Shown here piece by piece: positions 34,448-44,898 of a stretch of DNA of 64,000 bases. Each line of letters starts with the position of its first letter. Within the stretch, counting starts at the first letter, position 1. The notes beneath the pieces were generated by a model. It had not been told where the DNA came from. It worked only from the letters and a program-made list of their open reading frames with translations, and searched no databases. This DNA comes from Cyclaneusma minus (lineage: Eukaryota > Ascomycota > Leotiomycetes > Marthamycetales > Marthamycetaceae): assembly GCA_037179335.1 (NCBI GenBank), contig JAKZHN010000005.1, positions 1 to 64,000 of the forward strand, given 5' to 3'. Both the position numbers and the translations under genes were made by a program.

Positions 34448-34970
34448 ATGACCAAGATCAACAAGTGTGCGTATACACCATTGATTCCGAGAGAGTTCCT
34501 TCAGCATTCTGACGGTCCTGCAGCTCTCCACTCCTCGCGGAGCAAGTCGCGCAAGGCGCACTTCAGCGCGCCCTCCAGCGTCCGCCGCACCATCATGAGC
34601 GCCCCTCTCAGCAAGGAGCTCCGTGAGAAGTACAACGTATGTCTTGCCCCTCCCTCAACGACTCTCAAAAACTAATTCTCCCTCCCAACAGGTCCGCTCC
34701 ATCCCCATCCGCAAGGATGACGAAGTCCTCGTTGTCCGCGGCAGCAACAAGGGCCGCGAGGGCAAGATCACCTCCGTCTACCGTCTCAAGTACGTCGTGC
34801 ACATCGAGCGCGTCGTCCGCGACAAGTCCTCCGGCCAATCCACCCCCATCGGCGTGCACCCCTCCAAGGTCGTCATCACCAAGTTGAAGCTGGACAAGGA
34901 CCGCGAGAACATCCTCGAGCGCATCAAGGCCGGTCGCGAGATCAAGGCCAAGGCTGCCACCAAGGCCTAA
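34448..34970 (+). CDS. rpl26: 60S ribosomal protein L26 (uL24)
   Basis: 136 aa from exons 34448-34466, 34524-34636 and 34692-34970 (411 nt). The joined start MTKINKSLHSSRSKSRKAHF and the run HFSAPSSVRRTIMSAPLSKE, then the KOW block KDDEVLVVRGSNKGREGKI and YVVHIERVVRDKS, are uL24-specific. It is a structural protein of the large cytosolic subunit near the exit tunnel. The donor of intron 1 is taken as GTGCGT at 34467 rather than the GTGTGC two bases earlier, because only this gives the conserved N-K-S-L sequence. The first exon is only 19 nt, usual for fungal ribosomal protein genes. Confidence 0.97.
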
Positions 34971-36418
34971 GTTTGCGGTAATGGACTGTTGATCTGAAAG
35001 AAAAGTTCTCGTTACGATCGGTTCGGCATATTTGGGTCTGCTTGGGAATTGGGGATTAGGTCAACACACAATACCAAAACTTGAGAAGTTTTTATGGCCA
35101 TTTCACATGTGCCTCCGTGTCTCTACACGTCTGGTCTATTGTGAAATGCTTCCATGGGAGGTCCTCCCGAAGTCCGCAGCCAGCTGGGCTATCTCGGCTG
35201 GCCTGCACTTTGCTATGCTTGCTTCCGTCCTTGTTTGCTAACCACCAGGCCCCCCGCCTCACCGGACATCCCACCACGAGAGTCTGCCCATTACTATCAC
35301 CTCTCCACAAGGTGAGTCATTGGACAGTTGTCACTGGACATCAATCGTCCGTATTGCTTGTTTCCTTTGCCTAAAAGAAGTCTTCGACAGAAGAGAATTC
35401 GCTAGTTTATCTCCGCGTCAACCTTTCCTTACGGATATTTATGGTTTTCGAGGTATACGTCTGGCGTAGAAGAATCCAAAGTGCCATTTCCAATTACATA
35501 TTTGGTGGGCACTCTCGCCTGCAGACTGTTCCTGATCTTTACGACATGAGGAGAAGAGTTTGATGGTGAGGTACATTCGACGTAGCACGTGGGCTGTTGG
35601 CAGAATGCAAAGAAGTAGAAAATACAAAGCGAGTAATAATGAAGTACACATCAATGCCGGTGATCCACATGGTGCTAGATCTGTAGAGAATGCACAGTAT
35701 GGCTATGTCACACTTCGCTACTTGAAGCATGTCACTGTGAGGTCAAGTAGAATCGAAAGCTTCAATCGCGGGTCCTTTTTCCCACGTCTGCATGAGATGG
35801 TCGAAATGGCTTATGATTATGATGTACCTTATCCGTGGAGGCTGCAAACAATTTCACATTGACAGCATCAAAATGACATTCGAAGCGAGTCACCACAGAA
35901 TCACACAAGACAGCGACACAAGTCAGTTCAAAGAAATGTGTGCAATGATAAAGCAACGACTATGGTACAAGCAGGCCCCTGCGCATATTTGACCACCCAC
36001 CCACCGAGGCCGGTCTCTCGAATATCTCTTCCTCGGTTCTGAGCACATCTCCCATTGCCACTCTCAGACGCCCGAGAAATACTTTAATATCATCGAGAAA
36101 AAACTGCGCAGCTCGCCGAAAGGGACCTGTAAAGACAAGAGAGATGGAGAACCGATGGAATGAGAATGCATGCATGAGTACAGCCCTGATTTTTTTTGTG
36201 CACCAAAGTACCCTCAAAGTACCCTAAGAACCTGCGGATGAAAGCATGCTGCTAGTTTGTTGGCGTGTGTAACTGGCGAAGTGCCTGGAAGTGATCATCG
36301 TGGTGGAGATTGATGATCGGCGTTGTACCATGAGATGCGCGAGTGTTGCGAAGGTGGTGTGGCGCGTGGTTATTCCAGGAAAGACATGCTGTGGGCGCTG
36401 ACGACGCGACGGACTGGT
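34971..36418. other. Intergenic, no gene seen
   Basis: Convergent region between rpl26 and the AT-hook gene. Short frames only; AT content rises at 35,530-35,980. Nothing recognised. Confidence 0.45.
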
Positions 36419-39400
36419 TTAGTCGCTGGTCTCTTCATCTTCCTCCTCGGCATCGCCGTTCTCGAAGTCTTCGGCCTCGGCAGCTTCCTCGGAATTGTCC
36501 TCGTCATCCTCGGCGGCATCTGAAATGTATTGTTAGCAAAGATGTGAAGATTAGACGCGTAGAGTCGCGTCGTGAAGCAGAAGGCTAGACTTACCAATGG
36601 ACGTGCTCTTAGCGCCATCGCCCATGTGCCACGAGAACTCCTTGAGGTGCAGCTCGACGTGCTCCTGGAAACCAGCGAGATTGGAGAAGCTCATCACATT
36701 GTCATCGTCACCGTCCTCCTCTTCGTTGGCGGTGTGGAGGGCCTCGCATTTGCCCTTCCACAGGCAGACGCGCTTGCCGTTCTTGTTCGGCTTGCCGTGC
36801 ACGCTGGTGATGTGCTGGCGCATCTTCTCGACGCTCTCGAGGTGGGCGCCGCATTGGTCGAATTCACAGTTGAAGTTCACAAACTCGGGCTCGTCAGCGG
36901 GCTCGGGCAGATCGGCCTTGTTCTTGAGCGAGGGACGACCGCGCTTCTTCTTGGGCTGGCCATCATCGGCAGGTGTCTCAGTCGCGGGGCGCTTGTTGGT
37001 GGTCTTGGCCTTGGACTTCTTGCCAGTTCCTGGAGGGCGACCACGAGGGCGGCCGGTCGGGACGTAGGGCACAGGAGTCTTGGCGGTGCCAGACTTGGGG
37101 CGACCGCGACCGCGACTGGCGGGAGTGCCACTGGAAGCGCTGGCGACAGTCTCGGCGGGAGTCGCAGCGCTCCTGCGGCCTGCAGCAGGGCGACCGCGAC
37201 CGCGACCAGAAGGCGCGGGAGTGGACGCGTTGCTCTTGGTCTCGACGGAGCCGGTCTTACCCTTGGCAGGACGACCGCGACCGCGTTTCACGGAAGCGGT
37301 GCTCGTGTCGTTGTCCATGAGTTGATTGCTGGGGCTCTCAGACATTTCGGGCGAGTAGTTGCGGTGGAATTGGTGGAATTGGTGGAATTGGTGAGGTTGG
37401 TGAGGTTGGTGAGGTTGGTGAGGTTGGTGAGGTTGGTGAGGTTGGTGAGGTTGGTGAGGTTGGTGAGGTTGGTGAGGTTGGTGAGGTTGGTGAGGTTGGT
37501 GAGGTTGGTGAGGTTGATGGTTAGAGCGGTGCGTAGATGTAAGGTGATGGGAGACGGGGACGCCCAGCTCTTTTAAAGCTGACGCTTGAAGCACGCGAAA
37601 CGCGTCCTGTGGCGCACCGTATAAATTATTGACTTTGCCGAAGGCCGGGTCAACAAGCGCGCGACGCGACCCGCCAGCCGCAAACTGGTCGCCGGTGCTG
37701 AGCTGCCGCGACACCTCAACCGCCGCCTGCTCAATTAATTCGGTGAAGGTCTTGTTGCGCGCTGCTTCTTCCTTACTGGACACGTAGCGGCTGTGGTCAG
37801 AAACTACGTTCGAGTCTGCGCGCGCCGCCCTTGTGGCGCGTGTGTGGCTGCCGTCACGTGACCAGAGCGGTGGCGCATAGGGAGCTGGCCGCTGAGGCAC
37901 GTAGTCTGCATCCCCTGCGTCTCGCTTTCTCTTAAATCTCATGTGTCCCATGGGTGGTTCGTCGTCAGGCCCAAATATTTCATCTTCGATGCTCTGCCTG
38001 ACCACGGGATTCTGGCTTCCACTGAACCCGGGCTTGACCACCGGGTTTGCTTTGAGCACGATGATCTTGGTGGGCATCGGGCTTTCAGACGCCTCGCGAG
38101 ACTCGGGATCTGGATAGTAGATCACCTCCCTGGTCGAGCGAGCCTGATAAGGCTGACGGGGCTGCGGCGGCAAGCCGTCTTTCCTAGGTCTTCCCCGCGG
38201 TCTCTTGAAAACCGGCGTGCCCCATTGGCTGGGACCGGGAACAGGAGAGCTTTGCGGCTGTCCGCCTACGCCAGGCGCCATGTGGACTATTTCAGGCTGG
38301 ATTCCCAAAGCAGACATTCGCTCTCTTGTCTTCGCATAAGGCCCGCGTTTCCTGTATGCTCTGCCGTCTTTGCCAATCGTCACCTGCTCATTGTCCACAT
38401 AGACCCTGGGTTGATTAGGAGTGCCATAAGCCACCCACTTGCGAACAGCTTGGGTGGCAACTGGTGCTGAGTTAGGAGCAGCACCCGGCTGGCTTCCACC
38501 AACATACTGTCCCATCGGGGTTTGTGTTGCAGGAGCGGGGCCAGCAGACTGTGCTGTGCCAGGGGTATTAAGATCGATTGGCGGATTTCTCCAAGGAGTG
38601 GAGGCTGGCGCAGGAGCAATTGTACGCATAGGAGCCGTAGGAGCCGGAGCTAGTCGAGGAGCTGGCTGGGCTGGTTTCGCATTGACTGATGGTATGACAG
38701 ACAACAAAGTCCTTGCGAACCTCGCCCTGTCCATCTTGAAGCCCATGCCTTCAATCATTTCACAGAGTTCAATGTAGCTCGGGCACGACTCAAGCATAGC
38801 ACGAACTTGGTATGCCATGATCTTTTTGCCCGCGTTCTCCGGGATTTCATTTAGTACGTTCGCAGCCGTGATTGAAATTGCCTCCCTTTGACCTGGTGGC
38901 CAGAAAGCCCCGCGGCTGTTACGCACAGGCCCAGGTGTTCCCGAGGGAGTGGAAGTATTCGGTGTCGACGCTGCACCTGCCTGAACCGGCCTGTAGGGAG
39001 GCTGGAAGCCCATCTGGGCAGAAGGAGGATGGCCGTGGTTTGGATTGGATGGACCAGCCTGCGAGTCTCCCTGCGTAGCATTGGGGTGCTGTTGATGACC
39101 ACCGGAAAGCTGGGGATCGATGGGTATATGGGAGTTTGGGGTGGAGTTCGCTGCGAAAGTGTTTGTACTTTGTCTATTAGACTGGGCTCTCGCATTTCCT
39201 GCAGGTGTTCGACTGACGGGACCTTGCGGCAATTCCGAGAGTCCTGTGGAAAGAGGGCTCGGGAGTTGAGACGCTCTGTTTGCCCCTTGCGATTGCGGAC
39301 CTGCAGATGGCTGTGCGGAAGGGCTTCCAGCAGTATGGTTTTGTTTCACCGTATCCCATACCTGTTTGAAAAGATTCGGATCTTTGGCCTGGTATTCTCG

Positions 39401-41084
39401 CATCTTTTCAAGCATCATCTGCATCTCTTGTCTCATTGCCGCAGTAGTAGGGGGGAGCCCATTCTGTGGTTCCTGGCTGGCCCCAGTGCCTGCCGGCTCG
39501 GGCTGGGCTGAGGCAGGGGCATGGACAGACGGCTCCGGTTCGCGGGAGTCGTCTTGTTGTTGCGAGTTTTCAGACTCGGACTCAGCACTTTGCGAATTCG
39601 ACTCGGACGAGCCATTGGCTTCCGCGTTGGCAGCAGCCTTCTCCTTCTCGGCCTTCTCCTTAGCAAGTCGTTCTTCCTCGAGCCGTTTCTTCTCGGCTTC
39701 CGCGGCATCGATCTGCTTCTGATATTCGTGGTATCTGTTATACACGTGATTAGGGTCCACCGTCATTGTTTCTGGGGCAGCCGCGGGTTGCTGCTGAACA
39801 ATCCTCTGAGGAGCTTCCGCATACGATTGGCGGGGAGTTCGAGAAGGCTGGGCAGGGGTTTGGTTTCGCGGAGCAGCTGAAGCAACATCGGTAGATGTAG
39901 ATTGTGGCTTCCCTCGCTGGTTTTGAGCACGGCCATAACGTTGAGTAGAGTCTACATCATGGTTGCTCCGTGACGACATTGCAGATGCAGTCCTCACAGG
40001 AGCCGTGGGAAGTGCTTGTCGCGGTTGTTGTGCCGTTTTCGCCTGCTGAGAATACTGGTATTGCTTCGGTTGGGAATATTCAGGGGCCGTGGTAGGGGTT
40101 GCTGGCTGGGCCGGAGTATTGTAGACCTGGCCCCTGTAGTTATTATTCTGGGCGCCCCCACTTGATTTTCCACGCTGATGCTGTTGCTGAGCTTGAATTC
40201 TCGCCTGGTTCTGCTCACTGGCGTAGTTGTAGGCGGCAGCGGCCGAGCCCGTGCTGTAGGTCTCCGCAGCTGATCCGGCAGCATTCGTACTAGTGCTGTT
40301 GGCCTTGGATTCTTGTCCAGTCTGAGTATTCCTAGGAACAGCCATATTCATCCCAACTCTAGAATAGTTGGATTTCGCGGCCGCCTGAGAATGCTGTGCA
40401 GTCATGGACGGATTTGGGAGAGAGTAGGTCGTATTGCCAGGCTGGGTTGGTGCAATCGAAGAGACCGGAGTCTGAGTGCGATGCTGACTCTGAGGCGTGG
40501 CCGTCTTGAAGACATGTTAGTAGATATTTCTCCAGCATCTCAAGACTAAATACCGATATGGTTGGAGAGTTCTGGTAAGACGTGTGCCGGTTCATACTCT
40601 CCGTACTCGTGCTGCCAGTTCGAGCATACGGGTTCGGGTAATTTGGCGATGTCTGAGCCCTTGAAGTGCCAATATCCTGGCTTGAGGCATAGTCCAGACT
40701 GGATGCGTAGGCAAGATTCCCAAGTCCGGTGGTATCGTACTGGTTTGCCGTGCCCATCCTCGAATCCGAAGTTGACGGTTGGGTAGCTACGTTCGCATTC
40801 CTTTGCGTTTGCGTGTCAGAAGTGCCTCCCATTCTCCCATCCGTACTGCTCTGTGCATACCAGGGGCTCGATTCGGTCGCATGGGAGCCGCTTGGTGGAC
40901 GCTGCTGAGCATACGGGTTGGAAGAGTAATCAATGGGCGTGTAGCTGGCCGTGGACTGCTGGCCATAGTAGTTTGCGCCGGCCGATGAAGTCTGATTCAG
41001 ATGAGCATCTCGGGAAGACTGTGATGAGTGCTGGGGAACGGAGGCCTGGTACGGCTGGCTGTAGCCATAGAAGTTGTTCGACAT
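36419..41084 (-). CDS. Large AT-hook / C2H2-like nuclear protein
   Basis: 1513 aa from three exons (40554-41084, 36595-40504, 36419-36519; 4542 nt). The first about 500 residues are Gln/Ser/Asn/Tyr-rich and low-complexity, with a Lys/Glu-rich coiled-coil-like patch (AEAEKKRLEEERLAKEKAEK). A central conserved-looking block (NVLNEIPENAGKKIMAYQVR ... CPSYIELCEMIEGMGFKMDR) may be a folded domain I cannot name. Five or more AT-hooks (RGRPAKGK, GRGRPAAG, RGRPKSG, PRGRPPGTG, KKRGRPSLK) follow a long His-Gln-Pro tract. Near the C-terminus a C2H2-like finger (CEFDQCGAHLESVEKMRQHI..VH) is followed by a second Cys/His-containing loop and an acidic tail. It is probably a chromatin or transcription factor. 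The last exon, found by frame, adds 33 mostly acidic residues. No precise orthologue recognised. Confidence 0.85.
37362..37520. repeat. 9-bp coding minisatellite (His-Gln-Pro)n
   Basis: On the plus strand GAGGTTGGT is repeated about 14 times, preceded by three GGAATTGGT variants. Read on the minus strand in frame it gives (HQP)n then three HQF units. It is perfectly in phase with the AT-hook protein, so copy-number change would not shift the frame. Confidence 0.95.
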
Positions 41085-41851
41085 GGCGACAGTCGGTTGT
41101 TTGTCCAGATGGCTGGCTCTCTTTTCTTCGGGTGGCTGGTTTTGAGGCTTCGTGCGGAGCTGGCCTCGGGTGCTGGACGAACGAGTTGCTATACTCTTGT
41201 CGGTCGCATTGCCTGCCAGTCGCACACGATGAAGGGGGATATGCGCGGTCGCGCGCGGCAGTTAACCTTCACCTGTGTCTGGCTCGGGTGGTGATGGTGT
41301 TCGCGGTCGAGGTCGTGTTGTACTCGGCCGATCGGTAAGTAGTGCGCTTGTGGTGTGGCCCAAGATAAAAGCTTCCCCCCCGGTGCAGGGATTGTATGCG
41401 CCTCTGCGAACCGATGGGCATCCGCGTCTCCCAGTGTTCCGTCCGTGGCAGCGTCAACTCAACTCAATGCTAGGTCATTTCATGACTGTCGTCGCGAGTT
41501 CTTGTCCCTGCACATCATCATCACCACCGTTGCTAGAACCCTGATCCCATTCCCGTTCCGTTGGTTGAACTTAGGCGGTTCACCGGCTCTTTAGATAGGT
41601 ACATGTAACAAGTCGGACGACGTAGTAAGCGGAGGGACGGTTCCCCGCCCGCACACAAAATGGCCAAGACTTCTGTTACATATATCGCTTTACTCTATGC
41701 ATAGATGGACCAAGTGATTTCGCCAAAGATGAAAACCTTCGTATGTTGATTTCTCAATGTACAGAGAGAACAGCGGCCACATTGGTATCCCCCCAGACGC
41801 TAAATGCAAAGTATTTTCATGCAGCACCATCAAGAATCCTAGAACACCGTC
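41085..41851. other. Upstream region of AT-hook gene
   Basis: Between the AT-hook gene start and the tma46 3' end, both on the minus strand. It should contain the AT-hook gene promoter. No gene seen. Confidence 0.4.
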
Positions 41852-43031
41852 TCATGAAGATGCACCCTCGCCTCCATCCGCAGCATCACCGCCATCCCCG
41901 GTATCACCGCCATTCGCATCCGGTTCCACATGGCCCAAGACGCCGTTGACACCGTTCGTAGAGGCTCCACCCCCTTTTCCAGCCAACCGCTCGGCCTCCT
42001 TCTTTTCCCGTAGCGCCTCCGTCTCTTGACGCAGCTTCTCAAGGTTCCAGGCGTCGTCGTCTTCTTGCTCGTCGCCGTCGCTCTCGTCGCCGCTGGCGTT
42101 CCAATCGCCCTTCTCGAACATGGCTCGTCCCGTGGCTTCCTTGGCTTGGCGCGCTTGGTCTTCGGCTTGTTTCTTGTCCATGCGCTCGCGCTTCCACTTG
42201 GCAAAGGTCTCGGGGGTGACGGGGGTGAGGGTGCCGGTTAGCTTGTGTCGCTCGGACTCGAGGAAGTCCTCGAGTGTTAAGGTCTTCAGGGGTGATTTGT
42301 CGAGGAGGGCTTTCTCTGCGGCGCGTTGCTCTTTTGTCTTGAGCACGAAACTGCGGAATTGTTAGCATGTCTTAAAGTCAACTGAAATAGAATGTCCCAT
42401 ACCCTTGAGGAAGCTTGTGCTGGTACATGCATTTGTCTCCACCATTAGGACATGTCCAGAACCAGCCGTACTTGCCATCCTCTACAGCCTCGATAAAGTA
42501 TTTGCAGACCTTGTCCGTCGTAGTCCGCTGGTTGCCCTTCTTCGACAGCACCACACTCCGCAGCTTCTCCTCGTCCCAATCCTCCGACTTCTCCTCTTTC
42601 TTCTTCTTCTCTTCCTCCTCTCTTGTATCCTGGTACAAGTCCCTCTTCACAGCCTTCCTCTCAATCGACAGGTCGTGCGAGAACTTGCACTTCTTGCCCT
42701 TCTCACAGTGCCCTTTCTTAAAGAACTGGCACACGACCGTCTTGGGATCCACACCGAATGGCACTTTCTGCACTTGCACGGGCTTGAACAGCTCAGCAGC
42801 TTCGCGCTTGGCCTGCTCGGCCGCGGCCTTCTCCTTTTCGCGCTGAGCTTTCTCGGCTGCTTTGCGCTTCTCCTCGGGCGTGCCACCGGCCTGGGCGGAT
42901 GCTTGCAGGGCCTTGATTTGTTTCTGTGTGGAAGCACCCTTTTTGTTCTTCATGCCAAACGTCTTGTCCTCGACGGAAGGCTTGGAGGACTTGGGCTTGT
43001 TCGCATTCTTGTCGGCCTTTTTTGGCGGCAT
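41852..43031 (-). CDS. tma46: CCCH zinc finger protein Tma46 (ZC3H15/DFRP1 family)
   Basis: 375 aa from exons 42403-43031 and 41852-42350 (1128 nt). A Lys/Ala-rich N-terminus (MPPKKADKNANK, then an AEKAQREKEKAAAEQAKRE helix) precedes two CCCH fingers: C-x7-C-x5-C-x3-H in CQFFKKGHCEKGKKCKFSH, and C-x17-C-x6-C-x3-H ending CPNGGDKCMYQH. Then comes the DFRP segment with LTLEDFLESERHKL and ETFAKWKRERMDKK. Yeast Tma46 binds and stabilises the ribosome-associated GTPase Rbg1. The C-terminus is acidic and Gly-rich. The match in domain order and spacing is close; the intron restores G-F-V-L-K. Confidence 0.93.
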
Positions 43032-43610
43032 TTTGGCGATAGGTTGCGGATTTCGGGTAGGAAATAGAGAGGCCGAGTGTTGGAGTGACGGGGAATTCGC
43101 TCAATTTAGAGCCTAGTCCTGGCCTATGTAATTCGAGCGAGCGGAAATGACCGTGGGGGACAACCTGGGTGGCGGCAGATGGTGAGGAGAGAGTTTGCGC
43201 GGGCGGTGTGCTGTTGAAATTCCAGACTTCGCGACAGAAAGTGGAAGAAAGGTGAGTTTGTCGGAGTGGAGTGGACATGCGCTCATAATTGGGGCTCTTG
43301 CGTGGTGGGGGGGTTCTCAAGCGAATCCGCTGCGTCAGACTAACTTTCCGCCGCCTTGGCTCCCTGTCCGGCTCCCTGTCCCCGAAGCTCAAGCTGGCCT
43401 CATCCAGAGCACTGCGATCCCAGACAAACCGCGAACATCCTGCCATCTGCTTCAATTTTGCGAGGATTACTGCGCAGGGTAACACATTCTACCACCAATT
43501 GACAATCTGAATTCCACTGATAATTTATTCAGAAGTCGATCGCAGCCTGAGCCCCGTACTTGCGTCGTCACCAAACCTCAACCCTCCCGAATCCTCACAC
43601 ATTTTCCACC
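43032..43610. other. Bidirectional promoter tma46 / ost4
   Basis: A 579-bp space between divergent starts. No TATA box is obvious. No gene. Confidence 0.5.
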
Positions 43611-43778
43611 ATGATTTCCGACGACGGCCTCTACAGGCTAGCCATCTTCTTCGGCACCGTGGCCGTGATCCTCATCGTCGTTTATCACGCATTAGAAGTC
43701 AACAGCGAAGAATCGCTGGAGAGGTTGAAGGCAGAGGCCATCGGATCAGACAACAAGGCCAAGGCAGCGGCAAGATGA
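43611..43778 (+). CDS. ost4: Oligosaccharyltransferase subunit Ost4
   Basis: A 55-aa intronless mini-protein. It begins MISDDGLYRLAIFFGTVAV and continues LIVVYHALEV: the short lumenal start, single transmembrane helix and V/I-Y-H-A motif of Ost4, whose yeast form is 36 aa. Ost4 bridges Stt3 and Ost3/Ost6 in the ER complex that N-glycosylates secretory proteins. The extra 20 residues form a charged cytosolic tail (EESLERLKAEAI...). CCACCATGAT is a good start context. Easily missed by automated annotation because of its size. Confidence 0.92.
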   Translation: MISDDGLYRLAIFFGTVAVILIVVYHALEVNSEESLERLKAEAIGSDNKAKAAAR

Positions 43779-44898
43779 GCTTGGCTTGGGATTTGGGAGC
43801 GATGGAGGGATCTGTGCTACAGAATTTGTGCCTCTGTCCAGGAGAAATGGACCACGGGACATACAAAACGCCTGGAGGACCTGGTCTGGCGAAAGACCCC
43901 GAGTGGCGCGAAGGAGCTTTGTACAAAGTGAATCAATAGGGATGGGATGGGAAAACCAGCAAGGGGTGGAGCTATACCCAGAGACTACAATCAAGGCTCT
44001 CTCCAACCTCGTGTTCCATGGAATGTCTTGTGGTCAGATCAGTAATATGGAACTTGAGGGCGGACCGTTGGGGACCATCTCAATTACCGGGAATTTTCCC
44101 AGTTACCTGGAATAAGTCACGTAATTGAGGAAGGCCGAAATGATTAGAGATATCCCAAACAACTGAATGTGATCCCGATTACTCTGTGCACCCAGGAGTC
44201 AAGATGTCAACATGACAGGAGAGTGCTGCATCACTATCGCAGAGCTCGAAAATCAGGTCGTTTTCTGGACGAAAGTGAAGAACAAAAACATGGCCACTGC
44301 CAGCCTCAACAAAATAATCCAAGGTCCAATTTGACAAACACGAAACGGAAACTCGGTCGCGGGGTCATAATCGCATTGTTGTGATGGACCAGAGTCCCTG
44401 AAAGCGGTCGCGGCCCAGCCACAGCTATTTTGGGACTAGCACGGCGCCAGCGTCACGCTAGCTCCGTTTGCCTTTGACCAGCTCTGTTCGCAGCTGCGCC
44501 TTCTCCTGCTCCCTCTTCCGCATCGACAACACCACCCTCTCCACCCAAGTCTTCCAACAACCGCCTCCATCCGCGACCGCCTTGCCAACTACTGCGCGAT
44601 CGCATTCTTCTACTTTGAATCATCTGAATATCCAGTCGCGCACTCGACGCTCAAGACACACGAGATCGCAACTGCTGTACCGCGCGCCGCATCACACAGC
44701 CTCAGCCCAGGCTCGCACGCGCTCAGCTCAATTAACGGTAGCCTCACTCCACCTCTCCATCAACTTTCCATCAAGCCGCCCATCACAGTCCGCTCTCCAG
44801 CGCGACTATTGCGCAACTTCTTCGAAGGCCCACACGTGCCGATTCTGACTTCTTGCTCGCTCACCAGCCAACTCAACTCTACAACACACACCGTCATC
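43779..44898. other. Intergenic with a nested palindrome
   Basis: Contains the inverted-repeat structure at 44,079-44,129. The 300 bp before yra1 are C/T-rich and rich in CGC/ACGC, probably promoter and leader. No gene. Confidence 0.45.
44079..44129. repeat. Nested inverted repeat around TTCCCAGTTACCTGGAA
   Basis: Outer arms CTCAATTAC (44079-44087) and GTAATTGAG (44121-44129) are exact inverted repeats. They enclose ACCGGGAATTTTCCCAGTTA-type sequence with the same GGGAAT/TTCCC interrupted palindrome seen at 24.6 and 59.6 kb. Confidence 0.65.

Noticed and set aside
36572..37576. 334-codon plus-strand frame rich in LVRLVRLVR
   Set aside because: Exactly antisense to the AT-hook and His-Gln-Pro coding region; the open frame is produced by the 9-bp repeat and GC bias.
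41839..42204. Minus-strand frame alternative within tma46 exon 2
   Set aside because: Out of frame with the conserved DFRP segment; shadow.
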